Shown here piece after piece: positions 23,501 through 33,629 of a stretch of 64,000 nt of DNA. Under the pieces are notes generated by a model. The model saw only the letters and a list, made by a program, of their open reading frames with translations. It had not been told where the DNA came from and searched no databases. Position 1 is the first letter of the stretch; every line of letters starts with the position of its first letter. Source of the DNA: Oxytricha trifallax (Eukaryota; Ciliophora; Spirotrichea; Sporadotrichida; Oxytrichidae); NCBI GenBank assembly GCA_000711775.1, contig ARYC01000048.1:124001-188000 (forward strand). The letters run 5' to 3'. Both the position numbers and the translations under genes were made by a program.

Positions 23501-26500
23501 ATTTAGGAATTATTTAATTAAACATTTGAAGATATTTTTAAAGAAAATTATGTTTTTAGTTTTAATTTAGTTTTGATACTTTCAAAACTATAATGAAAAA
23601 ATATTTAGACTTTTTGAATATAATGAAAAATTATAAAGAAATATTTAAGCACTTTTAACTCTTGAATATTTTCACAATAAATATACTTAAATCATTTACA
23701 GATTTAAATTTCAAAATGTATTTTTTCTCGAATTTTTACCATATCTTATTAACAAAATAAAACATAAAAAATATCTCTATATATTTTTTAAGTTTCAGAG
23801 TATTAATTAATTTAAAGCATAAATTTATTTAAATACTAAGAGTTCTTAAAATTAGTGAACATTGAAGTAGATAGAAAGAAGTCATCACTTCTATTGATTA
23901 ATAAAATGTATTTTTATTATATACCCCAAAACGATTTATTTAATTTGAATAAATTAAAAAATAAGGATAACCATTTTTTCGATTATTTATCTTCAAAACA
24001 TATTGTAAATTCAATATCGATAAGAATATAAATGTTTACTTAATATTATTTAATTAATTATTCTTGCCACATAATTTATTTTCTAAATTATAATGCGTGG
24101 TTTATTGACTGCTAGAATTGAGAATTATAATGAGTTGTAGTATGGGTTATTGTATTAGGGAAAGAGAGATGGATTCACCGCCTAAGCCTTTCATGAGAAA
24201 TGTGATGATAAAGGGCCTACAGTATGTTTTATACTAAGCGAATGTGGATAAGTTTTTGGAGGCTACACACCTATTTTTATTTTTTAAATAATGATTGTTC
24301 TGACATACCACCCTACCCTTTTCCAAAATATTCATTTTATTTTAATGAAAAATTAAATTTTAGGTTTTGAACCGAATTCTATCTAGAAGTCTTGATCTAG
24401 CGATATTTAAATAATTAGAAAGTCTCATTAATATATTGCAAAAATTAAATCTTTCAAGTACCTCAAAGATTTCATATTTCTATATTTTTTTTATTGAAAT
24501 AGGGATTTTAGAGGATTAATATTTTTTATTGTAGAAATTATCAGATTTATTATTTTTTTAAATATTCAAAATTCTATAATATCATTTTTTAGAGTTTAGA
24601 TATTTAGACACTTAGTTATGAGTCTGATAGCTTAGAATGAAAGTTAATGTTATCTTCCTATTATCTTAAAATTAGCATATAAATCGTTTAATCCAGTAAT
24701 TTTTAATTTCTCATAAAAATTTTAATGCTGCAAAATTTATGTAAGAAATTAAATAAACAGCTCTTTAAATAATAAGAGCTTAATTTTACGATATATGAAT
24801 ATATTAAACAAAATAGAAGTAAATGAGAATTTATTATCACAATTTTTTATGCTTTTGAATCTATTTAGTAGTAAAAAGAGTATAAATGTATTTCAAACTT
24901 AAAATACTATTTCGAATACCACTAAGGAATTTATGTTTTTGAAAATAGAGTATCTTCTCTGAATTCAACTAAAATTCTAATAGGGATAAACATGGAATAG
25001 TTTTAAATAAAGAAAACAAACAGTTTTAATTTTTATCTGTTTTCTATTAAAATTTCTAATTATAATGTTATTATCTAATTAAAAACCCTCTTAAAAAACG
25101 GTTTAAATCTAACTATGAAGATCACATAAGATAATAAAATTATGGTGAATGCAATAAATAATAAAAATTAATCTAAAAATATGAAAAAAATAATTTAACA
25201 TAAAAAATTAACAATTCAAGTAAACTTAATGAATCATACTTCACTAAAATTTATATAATAAAAATTTGAACATAAAATTTTTAATTATGTCAAAATTAAA
25301 ACTTGAGCAACTAAAATTTCAAGTATTAAAATTAAATAATTTATGAAATTAATAACAATATTTGGATTAATCAAAATGAAACTTTAATCCATAACATTAC
25401 CAGTATCAATATAATCACTGAAATGACCAAAACGAAAGGACGGGGACTATATTCTCAAAGCATTGGAACTTTATTTCTTATCGCATACGGACTTCATCCA
25501 AGCTCTGAACAAAAGCTACTGTTATCAGAAGCATCTAGCATTAAGGAAAGCGATTTTTTTTGTAAAATGGCTTTCGAAATTATGTTTTATGATTCATGTC
25601 ACGAATTGTTACTTCAATTCAATCATAGAAGTCTTAGCCAATACTAATATTGAAGAGATAATTGTATTATTAAACAATGATATGTCTATGTAATTTGATT
25701 AATTAAAATTGACAATCTATAATTATAATTTCAAGAAGCTTTGTTGTTATAGGATTAAATAAGTAATATCAATGATGAAATGATATATATTTATTTGGGA
25801 AAAACTTCACTAAAATCAAATTTAAATAAAATTATATACAAAAATAGAGGATAAGGAGAGGATGTCTTTCAATTCAGATAAATAAATATAAATTTGAGGA
25901 AATTAATTTATATTTAAAAATACATTGATTTTTTAATTTTTATTTCTTGGGATAGTGATTCTAGGCTACAATAAGATAGGAATGCATTTTTATTTTAACT
26001 AAACAAGAAAACAATTCATAGATCATAGAAAATAGTGGGTCTAAGTCGATGGCAAAAATATTTTAAACCTAAGTCGGTGGCAACATTAATTCATTTAAGA
26101 TTCATCAGATTCTTAAATCGGTGGCATAATAATTTTTTCTTTCTAATCATTTAGCATATTTAAAAATATCAAAATTTTCTCATATTTAGTTAAATAACAT
26201 ACATCATAAACTTAGTATTTACGGCCACTGTTTCACATAAAAAATAAATTAATTTTAAGATTAATTTGTAATTTGCAAATAAATGATATAATTATATAAA
26301 TACCAGTGAAATATTATCACATTGAAGTTAGTCTGTTAGTCTATAAAATACTTCAATTTTAATTTTTTCAAGATATCATTATACTCCTTAGTGACAATAT
26401 TTAAATGTTATTTATATAAATATTTTATTAATTTGCAATTTAATTTTGAAATTAACTTTATTTAAATGCGAAACAGTGTCCATAAAATGACTAAGTTGTT

Positions 26501-27681
26501 ATGTTTTATGCTATTTAAATAACTAAAGCGAATAAGTTGGAATAAGAATGATGATTAAATCAAATGTGAATGAAATTTTAATCGTACAAGCATTAGTATG
26601 GACTCTTGTGTCTTAATATATTGATCTTCTTCATCATCATCTTCGTTATCCTAACTTGTTATAGTAGTAATCATGAAAAACACTCTGAGATCTTGATCTT
26701 CCCGACGTCAGAAGTAGCGCTTGGAATGCTGATGCTGTAACCTCGACCACTTCTCAATTTAACACTGTCTTGCTGGTGATGCTGTTAGCCATAGAGACTT
26801 CACTATGTTTAGCCAAAATTTTAGAGATTATACATGTTTAGTAAATTAAATTTAACTCAATCTTAATTATTAAAAACATGCCTAAATAAAATCAAGACCA
26901 CTTTGATAAGATTCTTTGATAAATTAATACTTTTAGTCGAAACTTTAATTTTTAATAATTAATACTGTAAAGTTTTAATTGTTAAATTTAATTTACTAAA
27001 CATGTATAATCTCTAAAATTTTGGCTAAACATAGTGAAGTCTCTATGGCTAACAGCATCACCAGCAAGACAGTGTTAAATTGAGAAGTGGTCGAGGTTAC
27101 AGCATCAGCATTCCAAGCGCTACTTCTGACGTCGGGAAGATCAAGATCTCAGAGTGTTTTTCATGATTACTACTATAACAAGTTAGGATAACGAAGATGA
27201 TGATGAAGAAGATCAATATATTAAGACACAAGAGTCCATACTAATGCTTGTACGATTAAAATTTCATTCACATTTGATTTAATCATCATTCTTATTCCAA
27301 CTTATTCGCTTTATGACAAGAAAATTTTTTAAAATGCCACAAACTTAGCTATTTTATGAATTTTGTAAAATTAATTTTGCCACCTACTTAGGTTTCGAAA
27401 ATCTTGTGCCACAGACGTATATCCCCAAGAAAATACACTAAAGAGATAGCGGTGGTATTTATAATAATTCGGATTATCTATGTGTTTTTGGATATAGATT
27501 TTGGGATTGGGATTTGGCTATTTGCAATGATTGTGATAAAAATATCAATTCGTCAAGCTGTTTAGGAAATGGTTATACATGGAACCGATATGGCATGGGA
27601 GAAACAGAGGAAGCTTCTAGTTATTTAGCTGGAAAATGTAACTTCTCAGTAATTGAGATTGAAGTATATTCCCTTATCTGA
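20556..27681 (+). CDS. Gene C: RING / B-box / TLDc protein with very large IESs
   Basis: Start METFGTVMFCKSCNQRYNKS at 20,556. RING second half at about 21,173-21,280 (KCLHKACYDCVQSK, IVCYQ), KYKEDPEIV near 21,870, B-box at about 21,958-22,060 (YCDNHPTLTCEIFC, CSKCAK) with tail GHLLNDEYVGPEIYESYVEN. DQKCSEF follows near 22,265, a linker (KYKLVEKQQPQEDGKNFEI, about 22,650-22,730), LVNIEVDRK near 23,855, TLDc part 1 at about 24,095-24,275 (DGFTAQAFHEKCDDKGPTV) and part 2 from about 25,943. Part 2 is cut by a 1.4-kb IES (pointer AGAAAATA) and ends YLAGKCNFSVIEIEVYSLI, TGA 27,679. All domains survive, so it is plausibly functional after rearrangement. Eroded TBE ends lie in the first spacer and an unknown coding-like patch in the TLDc gap. 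Confidence 0.8.
21000..21140. mobile_element. Eroded TBE right end (first), in gene C spacer
   Basis: The stretch AATAAAGTATG..TTAATAGTCTACTTTTAT followed by AAGTAGTTTTGGGGTT matches the right inverted terminal repeat of TBE-1 (39,080-39,159), with substitutions and gaps. No matching left end was seen, so it is an old relic. Confidence 0.5.
21590..21826 (-). mobile_element. Eroded TBE right end with transposase N-terminal remnant
   Basis: Bases 21,640-21,760 align by eye with the region of the TBE-3 transposase gene around 13,100-13,180 (shared GCTGCATAATT, and ACTCATACCATA against ACTCGTACCATA), and the block ends GGTTTTGGGGTTTTTAAATG near 21,826, like a TBE right terminus. The 73-codon plus-strand frame here is a shadow of it. 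It lies in the spacer between the RING and KYKEDP pieces of gene C. Confidence 0.5.
23138..23340. mobile_element. Internally deleted relic of the TTGTAGG hairpin family
   Basis: The piece ACATTTGAATTTGGAAAG near 23,147 resembles the left end of the hairpin at 40,668. It jumps directly to GTACCGCCAATATTAAAATC and AATTCCCTATCGA, which belong to the opposite arm, then to a tail like that arm's end. One arm and the loop are gone. Confidence 0.5.
25444..25790 (+). other. Coding-like segment nested in the TLDc gap of gene C
   Basis: In the 1.7-kb gap between the two TLDc halves, a less AT-rich stretch reads openly for about 110 codons in the ciliate code: DYILKALELYFLSHTDFIQ ... IIEVLANTNIEEIIVLLNN, to a TGA near 25,780. 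A second open frame of 74 codons overlaps it from 25,423. It has no Zn-finger or TLDc similarity. It may be an MDS of another gene lying inside an IES, or a mobile-element fragment. Confidence 0.35.
26027..27435. mobile_element. 1.4-kb IES built of nested inverted repeats, pointer AGAAAATA
   Basis: Direct repeats AGAAAATA lie at 26,027-26,034 and 27,428-27,435. Removing one copy plus the interval joins TIHRSQKI to HQRDSGGIYN in frame, inside the TLDc domain of gene C. Within it are an outer imperfect inverted repeat with CCTAAGTCGGTGGCA motifs (about 26,045-26,130 against 27,330-27,415), a palindrome with arms at about 26,170-26,290 and 26,400-26,520 sharing CACTGTTTC, and a near-perfect hairpin at 26,525-27,312 with arms of about 330 bp. 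No coding capacity was recognised. Confidence 0.85.
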
Positions 27682-29756
27682 TAGAGTCGCGAGATAAATG
27701 AATTTATTTATGTAATATTAACTAAAAATATTTTATTCAAGTATAATAAAAGGTTTTAATAAAGTTAATTTCTTGATTTTATAATATCTATTATTTAATT
27801 ATCAATTTATTGAAAGCATTAAATGAAATATAATAGTAAATATAAAAAAATAAAAGTTAGCAATTTATTGGTATTTCTAAAAAATTCTTATAAAGAATAA
27901 AAATGCTAAATCGTCAAAATTTTATAGATTATAATTTAAATTATAAAAAAATTAAAAATAAGATTCTTTTATTTACAATAATTTATTTATATTAGAGATG
28001 TGTGAATAACTACTTATTTGATTGCAGTCTAAAATTCATTAAATTAAAAATTTCTATTGACTTATATATTAAACTCCAAACTTACAAGTATTAATTATAT
28101 CTTGACTTTAAATTTGTAGCAAAAAATATTAATTAATTAACAATTAATAAATAAAATAATATCTCTAGAAAATCATTATTTAACTATTGTATTTTGTCAA
28201 TAAAATCTAATAAATGGTATGAATAAATTTCAAATTCGTAAATTATAAATTTCTTCGACTACTTCTTCATTATTATAAATGGTTCAAAATATATAATTTT
28301 AAAATATTAACTTTTTAGTTAAAAAGGTATAAGAACATAAATTAAATTTTAATAAAAATTATTATAATTTGTAATTAAAATATATGCACATATTTATATA
28401 AGGAATATTTTATTATATTTACATTTTAAGCGAAAGATAGTACTTTAAAGCAAGATAAAAATTAAAAATTAATTTACCATTAAAGTTTTCATTAATTACA
28501 TACAATAAGTAAATTTATAATAGATTTAAATTTTTAAAGTAAAGGAAATATAAAAAAAATATTCAATAAATTTAACTTTGAAGTATTGTAAATTATCATT
28601 CTTTTAAAATGTAAATGGAAGATTTTTATTAATAAAATTATTGTTTATTAATAATTTATAGTTATTATTGTTGTTTTATATTTTTGATTAATGTAATTTT
28701 ATATGAATTATTAACTATTGTTATATAAAACTTAATCTTTTGTTTACAATTCTTTTTTATCAATTTATTGAGTAAAACAATTATAATTTAAAATTATCTT
28801 TGAATTATTTTAATGAATAACTTATTTGAATTAATAATAATCAATATCTGAAATTAATATTAATTTTAAAGAAAATTATTAATTTGGATATATAATATAA
28901 AATAAAGGAAAATAAACATTTAAAAATGTAAAAAAAAGAAAAAACACAAAAAAAATAAACTGTATGGCAACATTTTTAGTTAATCATTCAAAGTGCTTTT
29001 ATTATTATTTTGTTCTTCGATTTGAATTAAATATTAATTGAATGAGAATATTTAAGATCGATTTTAACAACATTTTTTACTAAATAATTATAGAGATTTA
29101 TTTTATATTACTTTATTTGTAAAATGCTTTTTATATACATTTTTTCTATAAATTTGTTGAAATTACCAATAATATTAAGCAATATAAAGTTTAATTGCTA
29201 TGAAATGATATAATAATTAAAAATAATTGTTAATATTTTATTAGTTACAGTTTTCTTATTTCGTTAAGAAATTTAAGTAATTTTATATATTGATATATTA
29301 GGGAATATTGTCTATTCAAATTATTTATCGATATGTAATGTTAAATTCAAAAAGATCATGAATTATGGAGTTAATAAATAAACTTCTTATAATTAATATT
29401 ATGTATTTGCCTTAATATACAAATAAAATTAAATAATTCATCCATTTATTTAAAAATAATCCTTTAATCAGTATTTTATATATATTATAAGAAAAAATTA
29501 TTATTTTCTATAAAGTAAAAATAGAAGATTTTATTTCTGTTATACTATTATATGGATTGTATGGTTAAAATAATATATAAACCTCTAATTCAGTATAGGA
29601 ATATAATCACTTAAAAATATATTTTTTTTCATTTCAAGATTACTTATCAAATTTATAAAAATTCTTGATTTTTATATAAATTAAATTATTTAAAATATAA
29701 CAAAAATTGATAGAATTACAGTAATTTATTATTTTAAATTTAGCGCATTTATTTAA
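27682..29756. other. AT-rich intergenic spacer between genes C and D
   Basis: About 2 kb of extremely AT-rich DNA with no frame, domain or long inverted repeat recognised. It presumably contains the 3' flank of C and the 5' flank of D. Confidence 0.5.
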
Positions 29757-30680
29757 ATGGAGAAGTATAGCACTTTATTATTTTGTAAATGTTGTAATTA
29801 AAGGTACAACAAAGCAGCCAGAAAAGCCATGATTTCTACAAAATGTATTATTAATCTATCAACAACAAAAAATATAATATGATATTATATTATATAATCA
29901 CATATAACTCCGTTATTTTATTAGGCTTTAAGACACCAGCATATTATAAATTAATTACATTAAAAATATTCATGTATAGATTATGCTAAATTGATTCCTC
30001 TAACAAAAATAGAAAAATGTCATGTTTTTAGTTTGGAAAATTTCTGAAAATTATATAAAGCTTTTCAGTTAATAGTCATAAGCAATTTATTCAGAATAGC
30101 ACACTCAGATTTTTTAGACAAATTATTATAATTGTTGATTATAAACATTTAGGTTTTTTAATTCAATAGATAGCTACCATAATTTGAAAAAATAAGTATC
30201 AAATTTATTTCTATATATTTAAATTATTCTAAATGCCTTCACAAAGTTTGCAATCAGTGCGTTTAATCAAAGCTTGAGAAAGATGGAGTGAAGGGTTTAG
30301 TATGCTATCTGTGTAAAGGAGTAACCATAAATTCTTAATATTATTTAACCTCAACAAACAAGTACAAAGAAGATCCTGGGATAAACTAAATTCTCTAGCA
30401 GAGTTAAGATGTGTTCCCGATTTCAATTAATATTTTTATATTCATATTTACTGTGACAATCATCCAATTATGTTTTGTGACATACTTTGCTTACAGTGTG
30501 ACATGTTGAACTGCAAAAAGTGCGCTAAGATTATTTTTTTAAGAAACTTATTTATATTAAATTATATATAAATGTAAAACAGAATCAATCCATAATTTGA
30601 AATATTTAAATAAATTACTCCAGTCTTGTTTAACTTTTTCTAAAAAATTTATTCTACTTTAAAAAATAACTTTATATCAG
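29757..30680 (+). pseudogene. Gene D: truncated RING / B-box paralog
   Basis: Start MEKYSTLLFCKCCNQRYNK at 29,757. The RING is split by an IES of about 390 bp: AAATG occurs after TCTACA near 29,845 and before CCTTCAC near 30,235, and joining gives STKCLHKVCNQC. A tiny IES with pointer TAACC follows VCYLCKGV; joining gives TSTNKYKEDPGIN. The B-box is at about 30,450-30,535 (YCDNHPIMFCDILC, CKKCAK). After about 30,680 there is no B-box tail, linker or TLDc before gene E starts, so only the N-terminal third exists. Coding and spacer sequence are very close to gene G (49,958 onward), which makes D a recent partial duplicate. A GC-rich block begins where the similarity stops. Confidence 0.8.
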
Positions 30681-30719
30681 ATAGATAGATAAGTTATTAG
30701 GAAATTAATATTAAGGGGA

Positions 30720-31090
30720 AATAATACTAAAGGTAATCTTCCTCACGACCTCCCCTCCGGAAGCATCAGGTGTGGTCACCACCAAACTCGACCGTAGTCC
30801 AAACACGTGTCCTTTCTTCCATGTAGCCACTCCGGATTTCCAAGCGGGGTCATGTGCTGCCATTTAACGTCATACCAGCCCCGGACGAGTATCCTGTGCT
30901 TTTTACCAAGGTACAGACACCACAGAACCCTGGGATATTCCGTGCTTTTTACCAGGTACAGACACGACAGAACCCTGGGATATTCCGTACTTTTTACCAG
31001 GTACAAATATCAGCGAACCCTGGGTTTCGAAACCCCTGCCCTATCAGAATTGGTCAGTCGACCAACCGTCTGGACAGTAGATCCGAAATA
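30720..31090. repeat. GC-rich island with 45-bp tandem repeats
   Basis: This stretch has roughly balanced base composition in a region that is otherwise strongly AT-rich. About 30,890-31,030 holds three copies of a 45-bp unit containing CCTGGGATATTCCGT and TTTTTACCAGGTACAGAC. Because 45 is a multiple of three, open frames exist on both strands (minus-strand unit YLVKSTEYPRVLSCL; plus-strand unit TRYRHDRTLGYSVLF). I do not trust either as a gene. The origin is unknown: a germline satellite, a mobile-element piece or foreign DNA. Confidence 0.7.
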
Positions 31091-31369
31091 TTAAATCATA
31101 TTTTATTGTCAAAAATATTATTTTAATTGAAGAATTCTATTAAATACCTCTATTTTTCACTCAAAAATACTAAAATATATTTTTATATAAGTAAATAATA
31201 TAATATTTCTAATTTTTTATTTTAAATTTAGTAATTATCTTTTAAATAATTTATTAATCGAAAAATAAGTTGTCTAAAAAATGATCGCATATTTATTTAA
31301 TGGTTTTTCCTCAATTTTTCAAATTATCTGCAAATCAAATATATTTAATTTATTATGACTCTCATTTTA

Positions 31370-31680
31370 TTCTCATCGAGATAACTCATTTCGCTTTGAA
31401 ATTAGTTGCTGGCTTACTCATAAAGTGACTTTAATAAATTCTTGGGATGTAGAATCCCATTTTGCTTTAAAGGTACTTGTCTCCGATTAGATAAGCAAAT
31501 AGGAGTAGATAGTAATAAATAATTGGTCAACTCAATTGATACGCAACTTCATTAGGGTAGATGCCTCTTCCTTTTGTAACTTGTAAGTATAAGGTGAAAG
31601 GAGGCTGAACTGGATTATTAATCTAAAAATTCCAGCTGCGTTATAAATAGTAGATAGAACAGTTTCACTGTGTTGTTGAC
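31370..31680 (+). other. Open stretch of unknown nature after the GC-rich island
   Basis: About 100 codons are open in the ciliate code (FEISCWLTHKVTLINSWDV ... NFIRVDASSFCNLQVQGERR ... TVSLCC then TGA). The minus strand is also partly open (HSETVLSTIYNAAGIFRL), so strand is uncertain. No RING, B-box or TLDc motif. The base composition is less AT-rich than IESs nearby. Confidence 0.3.
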
Positions 31681-31986
31681 CTAGAGTGGAATGATGATTT
31701 TAATCTAGGCATGACAAATCAATTTTTTAGATCCTAAAAGAATTATGGTAAGTCAAATTGATTATTTACATACTAAAATATGTAAGTACTAAATAAAGAT
31801 TTAACGGAAGGTTAATCTTCTAGAAGAAGGAGTGCCTTCTTGAAGAATTCTGTTTAGATTTCTAATTAGTCTTTAAAGTACTTACTTTCTTAATTGACCC
31901 TTATTTATAGATTCTCACTACTTAATATACATGTGGTAAGACTCCTCCTAGAATGATTTACGTTGTGATTATCTGCCAAATATAAG

Positions 31987-33198
31987 TGTTCTGACCGAGA
32001 CCCCCCCTCCTACCCCCTCCCCCAACCTCCCCCCTCCCCCAACGCCTACTTCCCCCCAACGCTTTTAGATGAATTTTTATTGTATCAACTAACTTCTATA
32101 TTATGAAAAATCCTATTGTAAATGAAAATATATAACCTCATAGTTGGTTTAATATAATATCAATATAACAACATCATTTGTAAACACACATGCTTTTTAC
32201 ATTAAAAAATGATAAAATTTTTAACTTTTCCAAATTTTAAAATAATATTATTTCCATTTTTTTCCAAGATCTAATACGCGTCCGTCGAATTTTTTTTCGT
32301 ACATGTCCCCACAGGAAAATACATTAGAATTAATTTAATTTGACTCTAATTTTTAAATTTCTCTTTACCAATTGGCTCAAGCTAAAATTTTATTTTATAA
32401 TTTCTTATTCATTAAATACTTGACACAAAACAAAATAACAATACCAATATCATGAAGATTTTAATTTTTATTTATTATTTCTATTTATATTTCCGAATAC
32501 GATTCTTAATTAAAATATAAATAATTTTATAATTGTAAATCTAAATTAAAATAAAAAAAATAAGTTATCATTTCAACTATGAAATTTGTAGATTTGCTTA
32601 ATTAGTTATTATTTTTTTAATTTTAATTTAGATTTACAATTATAAAATTATTTATATTTTAATTAAGAATCGTATTCGGAAATATAAATAGAAATTAATA
32701 AATAAAAATTAAAATCTTCATGATATTGGTATTATTATTTTGTTTTGTGTCAAGTATTTAATGAATTAAGAAATTATAAAATAAAATTTTAGCTTGAGCC
32801 AATTGGTAAAGAGAAATTTAAAAATTAGAGTCAAATTAAATTAATTTTAATGTATTTTCCTGTGGGGACATGTACGAAAAAAAATTCGACGGACGCGTAT
32901 TAGATCTTGCAAAAAAATGGAAATAATATTTTTTTAAAAATTTGGAAAAGTTAAAAATTTTATCATTTTTTAATGTAAAAAGAATGTTGGAATGTGAATT
33001 AACACAATAAGAAATGAATTGTCAATATATATTTATTCATATCTATCATTAAAATTTTTAGAAAAAATTATTTATCTAAATAGCAAAAGATTTTAATATG
33101 CTATAAAAAAATTCATATAAAAGCGTTGGGGGGAGGGGGGGAGGTCAAACGTTGGGGGGAGGTTAGCGTTGGGGGGAGGGGGGGTCTCGGTCAGAACA
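31987..33198. mobile_element. Inverted-repeat element, family TGTTCT(A/G)ACCGA, copy 1
   Basis: Terminal inverted repeats TGTTCTGACCGAGA and TCTCGGTCAGAACA are flanked by the 6-bp duplication TATAAG at 31,981-31,986 and 33,199-33,204. Inside the tips are C-rich (left) and G-rich (right) runs of CCCCCAACG-type repeats, then long arms (about 32,080-32,570 and 32,590-32,990) that are near-perfect inverses. The loop is short and non-coding. It is a non-autonomous, MITE-like transposon. Confidence 0.85.
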
Positions 33199-33629
33199 TA
33201 TAAGGTCTTTCTGAATTTGCTTAAAATCAATCAATTAAGTTTAATTTAACTAGTGGATTGTAATTAATATTTAAATCTTATTATTTTGAATATTAAACCA
33301 TTAAGTTTTTATAGATAAATTAATAATAGTATGATTTATTGCCTTATTTTTTTAAAATTATAAATTTCAAGGAAAATAATTTTATTTTTTTAACATTTAA
33401 TGAAGGCTTCAAATGTATATTATTTTTTTGTTTAGAAAATCTAATAATTAAAGTTTGTTGTTTATTATATATATATATTATTGCAATTATTTCATTTAAG
33501 AATTTAACTAAGAGTTATCTAATTTAAAACATTTATAAACAATTAAATATTTCTTATATCTTAATGCTTATTTGTAGTAGAATTGAAATTTGTTGTGAAA
33601 TAAAAATAATTTAGATATTACTATTAAAT

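Noticed and set aside
25463-25693. Standard-code reading of short frames as complete genes
   Set aside because: Zinc-finger, TLDc, transposase and kinase frames across the window all require TAA and TAG as glutamine, so standard-code ORF limits are not meaningful.
30776-31126. Overlapping frames on both strands in the GC-rich island as genes
   Set aside because: Openness is explained by a 45-bp tandem repeat divisible by three; no start context, homology or strand preference.
32000-33190. C-rich and G-rich runs as G-quadruplex regulatory sites or telomeric repeats
   Set aside because: They are mirror parts of a transposon's inverted ends with a 6-bp duplication.
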